A DNA stretch of 64,000 nt from contig JAKSYS010000022.1 of the NCBI GenBank assembly GCA_022925895.1, forward strand, positions 154,963 to 218,962, in the 5' to 3' direction. Shown here one piece after another: positions 19,493 through 28,413 of this stretch. Each line of letters starts with the position of its first letter. Position 1 is the stretch's first letter. The translations under genes were made by a program, and so were the position numbers. Below the pieces are notes generated by a model. That model searched no databases. It saw only the letters and a program-made list of their open reading frames with translations, and was not told the origin of the DNA. The stretch comes from Fragilaria crotonensis. Taxonomy: Eukaryota > Bacillariophyta > Fragilariophyceae > Fragilariales > Fragilariaceae.

Positions 19493-20634
19493 AGTTTATC
19501 AGACCCAACATGCATGTAGCTATGTTGTAGACATTAAATGCTTTCGTCAATGGTTGATGAGGAGGCCTGATCAGCCTCAACAGCAGAAGGAGCGCGGATT
19601 CTGCGATAATAGTCCTGTGGTCGTGGTGGTCGAATGATCCAGGCCTGCAGCCGTGGCTCGAAGACGGTAACGCTACCGTCGGCGTGTCGGTGAACGTCTC
19701 CCGAACGCAAAGACCTAACTCCGATGGGGGGGGGTTCAATGTGAAGCGCCATTTGGCGCCATCATAAGAGAGGGGAAAGACCGACCATAAGAGGCGTTGT
19801 TTCGCTTTCGCCGTAAAAGGTGGTGTAGCGCACGTCATGATACTAGTATAGTGGTGTTTATGTGAACACGACACTATTTGGTACCAATCCATGCCAGGAT
19901 TGGATCTTGGTTGTCTGTCTAGTACAATTTCTACGAGATTGACTTATACTGGACATTTTCCGAACAGAGTTTGTTGTTTACATAACTTGGTAACGAATGG
20001 ATGCTATAAGTATCCTTCAACCGAGAATTTTGATCGGAATGAGTCACGATTGACATACGCGTAATGCTCACGCGTATGAACGTGAAAACCATATGGAAGC
20101 GTACGACGTACGTGTGATGGCCACGCATATGGACACGAGAACCGCACGAGCACGACAATGACTGTTGTGAGTACTCGTTCGGGTTGGTTACCTATTGTTA
20201 TGGGGTCATAGATGTCCGAGACACGACTGTTACTTCAAGTTGGGCACGCATGCCTCCACAGACACGACTGTTACTTCAAGTTGGGCACGCATGCCTTCAC
20301 AGACACGACTGTTTTTGCGTATGCGCGTGGCCGTTTGTGCGTTTGGTCTGCGAGGCTCCTAAGTACTCTCATCCGTGTGACCAATGCGTGACGCGTATGT
20401 CAGCCATTTGTCACGAATGCGTCATCCGCGGCAACGGAGTACTTAGGGAGTTCTTGTGAATCTACCCGTGTGACTCACAGCAAACAGGATTGGACGTGTA
20501 CGTGCAAAGTATTCCTACGTAGGGAACGTACCAGGAACACGTACATGCACCCGAGGGCCTGGGGCTCACAATTTTGCCAAATTTGCAAACCACGCGGTTA
20601 ATCCGGTAACTACCCTCCTGTCTCACTTGTCACC
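19493..20634 (+). other. Copia leader with two 41-base tandem repeats
   Basis: An unusually long 1.1 kb leader between LTR and gag. Just behind the LTR AGTTTATCAGACCC resembles the common initiator-tRNA primer site core TATCAGA. At 20219-20313 a 41-base unit (AGACACGACTGTTACTTCAA...) is repeated 2.3 times. The 20050-20120 stretch is rich in CACGCGTATG and GTACGACGTACGTG palindromic motifs. No protein-coding frame is convincing. Confidence 0.6.
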
Positions 20635-22060
20635 ATGGCTGATGCCAGATCCTTCACTGCTTGCCTTACCCGCTTGGGTTTTGATGTACCTACGCGGGAA
20701 TTGATTGCAAACCAAGGTATTCGTACCATCAATGATCTAACTGCCTTACCTTTTCCAGAGATTGACACTATGATTCAGCACCTCTCCAGGTGGAAGCCAA
20801 AGGCGGCTGATGTCGATGACGACGATGATCCTGTCGCGTCCCCAACGTTCCCTTACCTTGCGGTTAGGAAGTTTAAGGCCCTACGCTCGTGGGCAGATTA
20901 CTCCCTTCTTCGCGGCGATGCTCCAAACCCCGCTCTTTTCGATGAACGCACCTCGTCGCGCTTTCTCAATCGATTGACTGAGTTGGAGGAGATTGCTCGA
21001 GCAAAGAAGGATGGGGACGATGCGAAGGAACCGCCAAAGTTAATGTTAATGACTGCATGGCCTACTTGGATCGAACTGTTTATGACTTACCTTGCTCAGC
21101 AGAGGAGTGTCGTGGCGGGGACCCCGCTTGTTTATGTCATCCGGGACAATGATGAGGCGGCGCCAGATGATCTTGCGCGCAATAATTGGGATTCAGTCGA
21201 TGATGACTTGATCGCCACTTCCGTCCTCGAGGGTGAAACCTTTTCTCGTGACAACAAGCGTGTGTTTGACATCCTTAAGCCCTTTGTGATGGAGGGACAG
21301 GGATGGCCATTCCTTCAGACATTTAACAAGAAGCGCGATGGTCGCGCAGCTTTCAAGGCTTTGAAGTCGCAGGCAGAGGGCAAGTCTGCTATTGCCACTA
21401 GGAAAGCTAAGGCATATAACATGCTCGCAACAGCTACCTACACTGGCAAGGGCAAGTTCTCATTTGATCAGTATGTTGCACGTCTTCAACAGGCTCACAA
21501 TGAATTGTTGTTTTTGGAAGAGCCAGTTGCTGAAACCAAGAAGGTTACAGATTTTCTGGCTGGGATACGTGACCCAAAGTTGGAGACCGCCATTCAAGGT
21601 TGCATGGGCGATGAACTAAAGTTGACCAACTTTGAAGTGTGCCAGCAGTATTTCAAGACGATTGTGGAAAATACCAAGACCAGGACCAAGTCACCTTCTG
21701 ATGTTCGTGAGATCTCTAAGGTTGGAGTCGAAAAGGACAAGAAGAAGGCTAAGCACAAGAAAGACAAGTCGAAGCCCAATGATGATGAGAAGACACCAAG
21801 TGGCATTGCAATTCATTCTGGCCAATACTCGGCCAAAGACTACAACAAATTGAAGCCTTTGAGAAGGCGAAAGTCAAGCAGCTCCGTGAGGAAGCAAAGA
21901 AGAAGGAGAAGAAGGACAAGTCTGACGCTCGCAGCGTTGCCGTTGTCGCGACTCAGGAGGAGGCACCCCTGATGACAATGAAGGCACCAAGACACCTGTG
22001 GTTTCCAATGCTGGAAAACAGTTTGGTCGTGCTGCTCATGGTGAGCAGCAGAAGCAGGCT
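20635..22060 (+). CDS. Copia gag, broken by two one-base frame gaps
   Basis: MADARSFTACLTRLGFDVPT begins in context CACCATGGCT. The first about 405 residues hold the copia gag fold (FPYLAVRKFKALRSWADYSLL, IELFMTYLAQQRSV, KRVFDILKPFVMEGQGWPFL). After YNKLKP at about 21857 the proper continuation FEKAKVKQLREEAKKKEKKD is one frame back, as if CTTTG lacks one T. Near 21970 a second step back leads to DNEGTKTPVVSNAGKQFGRA, as if CCCC lacks one C. That frame ends at a TGA near 22060, in the same frame as the downstream protease-integrase. The frame as it stands ends at 21972. No zinc knuckle is present, as in other diatom copia gags I recall. Confidence 0.8.
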
Positions 22061-22099
22061 TGATGCCTCGCGCCGGCTCTCGTTAAGACAGACGACCTA

Positions 22100-24703
22100 A
22101 TGTTAGTCTCCACTTATGTTCGAGAGGCCGGGCCCCCTTCTAATCTTTGCTCTCGGTTTGTGAAACATGTCTTTCGCGTATCCGCATCGACACCCTCCGG
22201 GGACGATGAAGATACACGCACCGAACTCGATTCTCATGCGGATACTTGTGTCGCAGGTCGCAACACTCTGCTTGTCTCTGACGAAGGTCGTCAGGTCACC
22301 GTTCATCCTTACAGCGGTGAATATAAGCCCATACCGGATGTCTCCATCGCCACTGTTGCGACTTTGTGGATTCACCCTACTGACGGGCAACCGTACATCC
22401 TCATTATCAACGAGGCTCTGTATTTCGGGGACCGAGTGGATGTCACTCTGCTCAACCCCAACCAACTACGTGCGAATGGAGTCACGGTTGAGGATGTACC
22501 CCGCCAGTTTGATTCCAAGTCTTCGCATTCAATTTATCACCCAACCGCAAAGTTGCGAATTCCTTTATCCCTTGACGGCATCTCTTCCGGTTTCGTGAGT
22601 CGTAAACCCACTTGGGAAGAATACGAACAATACCCCCACGTTGAATTGACATCCCCGATGCGCTGGGATCCCTCTTCTGACCAGTTTGCCAAAAAGGAGG
22701 AGACATATGTTTCCAGCGTGAGTGTTGCCGAAACGTTATTGGCAACTGATCATGTGAGGAATGCTTCGAGGTTGGTTTCGGCGGTGAAATCTTTAAGCTC
22801 GATGAACGCTCCCATCGGTCTGGAGGATGACTCTCTTGGGAACCGGTTGGTGGCTGCAATTAACGTCGCAGTAGATGACATTGTCGGTGACGGCTTATCC
22901 GGGAGAACGGACAATGATGTCTACCCAATGGATGGAGAAAGCCGGAAATTGTTTTCCCTTTCAACTAGTGAGAAACGATCTGCCTTAACACCTGAGATTC
23001 TTTCCAGAAGATGGGGAGTTGGCCTTGACACTGCCAAGAGAACGTTGCAAGTGACAACACAATCTGGGATAAGAAATGTCTTGGCACCGGGTGAAAGGAA
23101 GGTACGTCAGAAGCTTGATCATCTCGCTTTCCCAAACCTAAGCGGACGCTGGTACTCGGATACGATGTTTTCGAAGACACAATCAGTCAGGGGACACTTG
23201 GCTGCACAGGTGTTCACCAATGGTCGTGGGAGTGACCACTTCTACCCCATGAAAAGTAAAGGATTGGCTGGTCAAAATGCTTTGATGCCATTCATTCAAG
23301 AGGTTGGGATACCCCAGACTATTGTGACAGACAATGCACCTGAAGAGGTCCACGGTGAGTTTGGAAAGATTTGTAGACGGTTCCGCGTCAAGCAAGAACA
23401 AACTGTCCCATACAGTCCGTGGTCCAACCTGGCTGAGTCAACAATTCGAGAATTGAAGGTCGGGATCCGGAGGACCTTGAGGCGCTCCAAGGCACCGAAG
23501 CGACTTTGGTGTTACTGTGGAAAGTGGGTGGCAGCGATAAGAAGACTGACGGCCCTTGATATACCCCAACTCCAAGGAAGGGTACCAGATGAAGACGTGC
23601 TGGGATGTACACCCGACATTTCCCAGTACGCCCAGTTTGATTGGTATGAGCCGGTCATGTACTGGGACCCGGTTGGCAGCTTCCCGTTTGAGCAGAAGTT
23701 GTTTGGTCGATGGATTGGTGTTGCCGAGGTTTCAACCGACCTTATGGCGTTTTATATCCTGACCAGATCTGGGAAGGTGATTGTGCGGAAATCTGTTTGG
23801 GGATTGAGTGAGGATGATCTTGCCAACCCAGATATAAAGCTCCGACTATCTGAATTGGATGAAGGTATCCAGTCTAAGATTGGGGATGGACTCAAGACAG
23901 AGGACATCGACCCAGACCTAATGGACTCCATGCCGGAGGTTCCTGATGATGTCTTCGAAGATGACGAGGACGACGTTCAGTCAGGGACAGGGGACCTTGA
24001 TGGCACCGCCAAAGATGTCGAAGACCATACCCCTGAGTCCTATGATGAATACTTAACTGCCCAGGTGCTACTTCCCCAAGGTGGAGAAGCTAAGAAAGCA
24101 ACTGTGATTGGGAGGAAGCGCGACCATGATGGTCGTCCGATTGGGCAGCGCCACGCAAATCCGTTACTGGATTCACGTCTCTATGAGGTGGAGTTTCCAG
24201 ACGGATCAACGGAAGCGATTACTGCAAACCTCATTGCCGAAAACATGTTATCCCAGGTCGATGACGAGGGACGAAGTTATGCAGTGATGAGTGAAATTGT
24301 CGATCACCGAACGAACGGACATGCCTTGTCAAAGGATGACGGGTTTGTTGAAGACAAACGGGGACGGAGACATCCACGAATCACTACGCGGGGATGGGAG
24401 TTGCAAGTCGAATGGCGGGATGGCTCAACGACCTGGGTACCATTGTCAGAATTGAAAGAGTCAAATCCGATTCAAGTTGCGGAGTACGCTGTCGCCAACA
24501 AGATCGCTGAAGAACCTGCGTTCGCTTGGTGGGTGCGCAACGTCTTGCGTAAAAGGGATCGGATAATCAAGAAAGTCAAGGCCAGATACTGGGCGAAGAC
24601 GCATAAGTTTGGCATTGAGCTCCCAAAGACTGTGGCAGAGGCCCTTAAGATCGATGAGCGAACAGGGACTGATTTTTGGAGGAAGGCAATCGAATTGAGA
24701 TGA
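22100..24703 (+). CDS. Copia protease, integrase and chromodomain-like segment
   Basis: 867 residues. The protease active site is ELDSHADTCVAG near residue 45. The integrase core has D (GRWYSDTMFSK), D (IVTDNAPEEVHG) and E (NLAESTIRELKVG); the spacing is normal. An acidic linker follows around residue 630. Near residues 750-800, RHPRITTRGWELQVEWRDGS followed by TTWVPLSELKESNPIQVAEY has the aromatic and acidic pattern of a chromodomain. The frame ends just after FWRKAIE; restoring one base in GAATTGAG joins it to EMKNVMPAFEF of the next frame. It would cut gag-pol, insert cDNA and possibly steer insertion by reading histone marks; the last point is inference. Confidence 0.88.
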   Translation: MLVSTYVREAGPPSNLCSRFVKHVFRVSASTPSGDDEDTRTELDSHADTCVAGRNTLLVSDEGRQVTVHPYSGEYKPIPDVSIATVATLWIHPTDGQPYILIINEALYFGDRVDVTLLNPNQLRANGVTVEDVPRQFDSKSSHSIYHPTAKLRIPLSLDGISSGFVSRKPTWEEYEQYPHVELTSPMRWDPSSDQFAKKEETYVSSVSVAETLLATDHVRNASRLVSAVKSLSSMNAPIGLEDDSLGNRLVAAINVAVDDIVGDGLSGRTDNDVYPMDGESRKLFSLSTSEKRSALTPEILSRRWGVGLDTAKRTLQVTTQSGIRNVLAPGERKVRQKLDHLAFPNLSGRWYSDTMFSKTQSVRGHLAAQVFTNGRGSDHFYPMKSKGLAGQNALMPFIQEVGIPQTIVTDNAPEEVHGEFGKICRRFRVKQEQTVPYSPWSNLAESTIRELKVGIRRTLRRSKAPKRLWCYCGKWVAAIRRLTALDIPQLQGRVPDEDVLGCTPDISQYAQFDWYEPVMYWDPVGSFPFEQKLFGRWIGVAEVSTDLMAFYILTRSGKVIVRKSVWGLSEDDLANPDIKLRLSELDEGIQSKIGDGLKTEDIDPDLMDSMPEVPDDVFEDDEDDVQSGTGDLDGTAKDVEDHTPESYDEYLTAQVLLPQGGEAKKATVIGRKRDHDGRPIGQRHANPLLDSRLYEVEFPDGSTEAITANLIAENMLSQVDDEGRSYAVMSEIVDHRTNGHALSKDDGFVEDKRGRRHPRITTRGWELQVEWRDGSTTWVPLSELKESNPIQVAEYAVANKIAEEPAFAWWVRNVLRKRDRIIKKVKARYWAKTHKFGIELPKTVAEALKIDERTGTDFWRKAIELR

Positions 24704-26304
24704 AGAACGTCATGCCAGCATTCGAGTTCATTGATGATGATGCAGTGCCGAAATTCTACAAGAAAATTGATTGTCACATGATCTTTGATGTCAAGATGGA
24801 CTTGACTAGAAAGGCGCGGTTGGTGGCCGGTGGGCACCAAACGGATCCGCCGAAAGAGTCTACGTACTCGAGTGTGGTGTCACGTGACAGTATACGAATT
24901 GCTTTCACGCTGGCGGCACTGAATGACTTGGATGTCCTTTCTGCCGATGTGCAGGGGGCATACCTTAATGCTCCAACGAAGGAGAAGGTTTACACGACCG
25001 CTGGGTTGGAGTTTGGTGCAGACAAAGTTGGTCGACCGGTCCTAATTGTTCGAGCTCTCTATGGGTTGAAGTCAAGTGGTGCTCGATGGCGAGACCACAT
25101 GGCGGCCACGTTACGGGAAGGAGGCTTTGTAAGTTGCAGAGGTGATCCTGACGTATGGATGCGGCCCAAGGTGAAGACGAATGGGGACAAATACTGGGAG
25201 TATGTTCTTTGCTATGTGGATGATATTTTGTGCGTGTCGCACGAACCGCAAGTGGTCATGGACTACCTCGCCTCCAAGTATACCCTAAAGAAAGGAAGTG
25301 TGAAGGAACCTGACTCATATTTAGGTGCCGAAGTCAAGAAGTGGACAATCGATGGTGCAGACAACCCAAGCAAGGTAAGATGGGCAATGTCTTCTGACCT
25401 TTATGTAAAGCGTGCTGTAACCGAGGTTGAACGTGAACTTGATGAGATTGGTGAACGGCTAAGCACAAAGGTGTCGACGCCTATGAGTCAGGGTTACCGA
25501 CCTGAAATTGATACAACCCCGGAACTGGACGCAAAGCGTGCGAACTATTTTCAGGGATTGATCGGAGTGCTGCGCTGGATCTGTGAACTTGGGCGCGTTG
25601 ATATCCTCGTTGACGTTGCAATGTTGTCGCGTTTTCTTGCTGCACCAAGAAGGGGGCATCTCGACCAAGCTTTCCACATCTTCGCGTACTTGAAACGATA
25701 CAACCGGTCAAGCATGGTATTCGATGACACGGAGCCAGTGTTTGATGAGAGTCGCTTTCAGAAGTGTGATTGGACTGAATACTACCCGGGCGCGTGCGAG
25801 GTAGAGCCGCCAGGTGCACCCGAATTACGGGGGCAATCGGTATCGATGAGTTGTTTTGTTGATGCGGACCATGCTGGTTGTCGTGTCACACGGCGCTCTC
25901 ATACTGGAGTTTTGATTTTTATTAATCGAGCACCTATCCTTTGGTATTCGAAACGGCAAAATACTGTCGAAGCATCGACCTTTGGATCTGAGTTCATTGC
26001 TGCAAAGGTTGCAGTGGAGATGATTGAAGGACTGCGTTACAAGCTGCGGATGATGGGTGTCCAAGTGGATGGGCCAACAAACGTATTTTGTGATAATGAA
26101 TCCGTCGTCAAGAATTCGACGAAGCCTGAGTCAACTCTGAAGAAGAAACACAATGCGATTGCTTACCACCGAGTGCGTGAAGCGCAAGCGGCAGGTATTG
26201 TGCGGATCGCTAAGGAGGACGGAGAAACCAACTTGGCGGATATCCTAACCAAGTGTCTTCCTGGGCCACGGCTAAGAGAGTTGTGCTCGCGTATACTTTG
26301 GTGA
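24676..26304 (+). CDS. Copia reverse transcriptase and RNase H
   Basis: Overlaps the preceding frame by 28 bases, one base back. Motifs in order: FDVKMDLTRKARLVAGGHQT, SADVQGAYLNAPTKEKVY (first Asp), ALYGLKSSGARWRDHM, YVLCYVDDILCVSHEP (catalytic YVDD) and YLGAEVKKW. RNase H follows with SCFVDADHAGCRVTRRSHTG, EFIAAKVAVEMIEGLRYKLR and VFCDNESVVKN, ending LADILTKCLPG, all typical of the copia class. The first coherent residue is about EMKNVM at 24699. Length and motifs are complete. Confidence 0.9.
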   Translation: MEEGNRIEMKNVMPAFEFIDDDAVPKFYKKIDCHMIFDVKMDLTRKARLVAGGHQTDPPKESTYSSVVSRDSIRIAFTLAALNDLDVLSADVQGAYLNAPTKEKVYTTAGLEFGADKVGRPVLIVRALYGLKSSGARWRDHMAATLREGGFVSCRGDPDVWMRPKVKTNGDKYWEYVLCYVDDILCVSHEPQVVMDYLASKYTLKKGSVKEPDSYLGAEVKKWTIDGADNPSKVRWAMSSDLYVKRAVTEVERELDEIGERLSTKVSTPMSQGYRPEIDTTPELDAKRANYFQGLIGVLRWICELGRVDILVDVAMLSRFLAAPRRGHLDQAFHIFAYLKRYNRSSMVFDDTEPVFDESRFQKCDWTEYYPGACEVEPPGAPELRGQSVSMSCFVDADHAGCRVTRRSHTGVLIFINRAPILWYSKRQNTVEASTFGSEFIAAKVAVEMIEGLRYKLRMMGVQVDGPTNVFCDNESVVKNSTKPESTLKKKHNAIAYHRVREAQAAGIVRIAKEDGETNLADILTKCLPGPRLRELCSRILW

Positions 26305-26491
26305 CTGGTCCAAAAAGGACGCGGTTACGAGTGGAGTACATAATGATTATGGAACCACTAACCCCCAAAACGGATGGGTGGACGTACACGTGATGACACG
26401 TGGAACCACCATAAACTAGCCGAAGTCGGCCGGCCACTGCATTGACGAATTCGGTCGAACTAGTCGTCTCTGACGATTAGCTCGAGGGGAC
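26305..26491 (+). other. Copia 3' untranslated region and polypurine tract
   Basis: Short 3' region. CTCGAGGGGAC at 26481-26491 directly precedes the 3' LTR and serves as the likely polypurine tract. Confidence 0.75.
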
Positions 26492-26745
26492 TGAATGAAT
26501 TCTGCCATGAGTGCGGGATATTCGGACACCGGGACAGACCGAAGTATCTTGGGCTGACGCAAGACGCGTGCCACGTACGCATGCGCGGATGGGACACTTC
26601 ATCCGCGGCATGAGGGAACAAGTCTAGAATATGCTCACTCTTTTTGTAAATAGTCAAGTTGCATGCTGCTACTAGTTGATTACTACATGTCTTAGAGTCG
26701 TCCCTGGCAATGGCGGATGCGCCGCTCTTGCGAGGGAATCAACTG
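26492..26745 (+). repeat. 3' LTR of the copia element
   Basis: 254 bases, identical to the 5' LTR. Followed by the target duplication ACCTC at 26746-26750. Confidence 0.95.
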
Positions 26746-27045
26746 ACCTCATCTTGCTATCAATTCTACGTAGAAGCAACGTGAAGAAATCTGATTTTGC
26801 CGAACCATCCGTGTCGCCGGCTTTTTTCGCGAAAAATTTATTGAAAACAAGTGCGAACACGTAATTAGCTAAGCAAGATGGCGTCGAGTTCGACCTCCCG
26901 CCTTTTCCATTTTTGTTCGTAGATATGTACTGCGCTCTACTCGTACTTTAACGATAGTACTTGTACTGGCAGAACGGCTACAAGTGGATGCCTTAAGGTA
27001 CTGGTACAGTATGTCATAGGCAGTGCTTGGGTCTACAATGGCCTG
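26746..27045. other. Former distal upstream region of the ARM-like gene
   Basis: Host DNA that was contiguous with 19166-19238 before the copia insertion. A minus-strand open stretch (26860 to the insertion point, reading FALVFNKFFAKKAGDTDGSA) is protein-like but has no partner, and I do not call it. Confidence 0.45.
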
Positions 27046-27354
27046 CAGAGACGGGAATTTCAAACCCAGCCCACCCAAACCCACGGCCCACCCAAACCCA
27101 TTGGGTTAAGGGTGGGTTTTGGGTGAGCTCAGGATTTCATGGGTGGGTCTGGGTGGGCCGGCAAATCATAGCAAAAAATGACTGTAGATGTTTGCTACCG
27201 GTAGTAGTAGAGCCATCTAGTCCAGTACTAACTACTGGGTTTGGGTGGGTTTGGGTAGGTCTTGGTAGATCGTATGGGTTCTGGGTGGGTTTGGGCTGGT
27301 ACTTCCGTGAGCGTAGCTTTACGTGGGTACCCATGGGTTTGATATTTTCAGAAA
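27046..27354 (+). mobile_element. hAT-type miniature element, G-rich, right end lost
   Basis: Inverted relative of 62743-63063. The left end CAGAGACGGGAATTTC is intact. At the right, the match stops at TTTTCAGAAA and the last 12 bases of the terminal repeat are gone. The flank ATGGCCTG (27038-27045) reappears in part as GCCTG (27355-27359), as expected if a deletion took the end of the element and three bases of an 8-base target duplication. The body holds several four-run G3 motifs. Non-coding. Confidence 0.85.
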
Positions 27355-28413
27355 GCCTGGTTTCCAATTGCCAAGTATCGAACGGTGGTACGCAGTACGC
27401 AGTAGACTAGTCTTCATGACGTTTATGGGTATCCTCTAGGAGTCACATGACTTTGGGATGGTTCAACAGTTCACAGGCCTGAGGGATGGCGGGTGCGTTA
27501 GCAAAAAGGACTTCCTGGCATATATTATATCGCCCGGTCGCCTAATCGGTCTCATGGAAAACAAATCATCGATTCCAATCCGGAAGCAAGCTTTTCAATT
27601 GCACTGCATGGTGCGGTTGTCCTCGGTCCGTCAGTCCATGCTCCGCGGCGACAAAGGCACTAGGGGAGTAGTGGTAGTAGTACTGTACTACTGATCTATC
27701 CCTGCGTTCGCCTGAGGTCTTGTCTGACACGTTCGGCGATCAACATCTAGAACCATACTGGGCATTATACTGTACTAGGGTACTACCTCAGGTAGAACAT
27801 ATTTGATACCATTAATTATGATATTATGATGCATAGAATTTTTCAAATTGTTCCGTTGCCAACTATGTATTGACTTTCTCAAATCCTGACATGAGGAGAA
27901 CGGAGAACACACATGAATAGTGACGAGCAGTATGTGAACTGTGAACCCCACGCCATCACAAAACCCATCCTCTACTGAAACGGCACCGTCATTTGATCTG
28001 TTGCCAATCGTTAATAGACGCTGGACGGTTGTGGGAGTCACCCAGCAACGAGACATATTGTGTGTTGTGTGGAGAAGGAGCGTTGTGGGATTGGATTAAG
28101 ACTTCACTGCCCGCTGGTTTTGCAATTTTAGATTATTTATCATCGTCTCTTTTGTCACTTGCTATTCCAAGTTCTTGCATTCCTGTCCCAGTCCAGAGCG
28201 GATTTACAAGTCGACACGTTAGCACGTCTGGAAGGAGTTGATTGAAGGCAGTGAGTGAGAGGGCGGTATAGACTATTCGACAACGGGCGTCGGAACAATT
28301 GACCGACTAGTTGTTACGTTGCCTGATACACTGCTAAGCCCTTCCCTTTGACAAGTGGCATAACGCAGGAGAACTCATCCATTCGTTGCGGCGCGAAAAC
28401 AAATAGAAACAAA
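27355..28413. other. Upstream region of the kinase gene
   Basis: No gene called. The sequence is ordinary intergenic DNA with small open stretches. The 5' untranslated region and promoter of the kinase-like gene must lie in its right part; no clear TATA box was found. Confidence 0.4.

Larger units (their letters stand above)
19239..26745 (+). mobile_element. Complete Ty1/copia LTR retrotransposon, 7.5 kb
   Basis: Identical 254-base LTRs (19239-19492, 26492-26745) flank gag, protease, integrase, chromodomain-like segment, reverse transcriptase and RNase H, in the Ty1/copia order. A 5-base target duplication ACCTC lies at 19234-19238 and 26746-26750. A purine-rich CGAGGGGA tract precedes the 3' LTR. 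The LTR starts TGAATG; the end set by the target duplication is CAACTG rather than a terminal CA, which is unusual, and a shift of one base cannot be excluded. Three one-base frame breaks interrupt the coding region. Confidence 0.95.

Noticed and set aside
19419-19892. Minus-strand frame in the copia LTR and leader
   Set aside because: Antisense to the leader, crosses the LTR edge, no domain.
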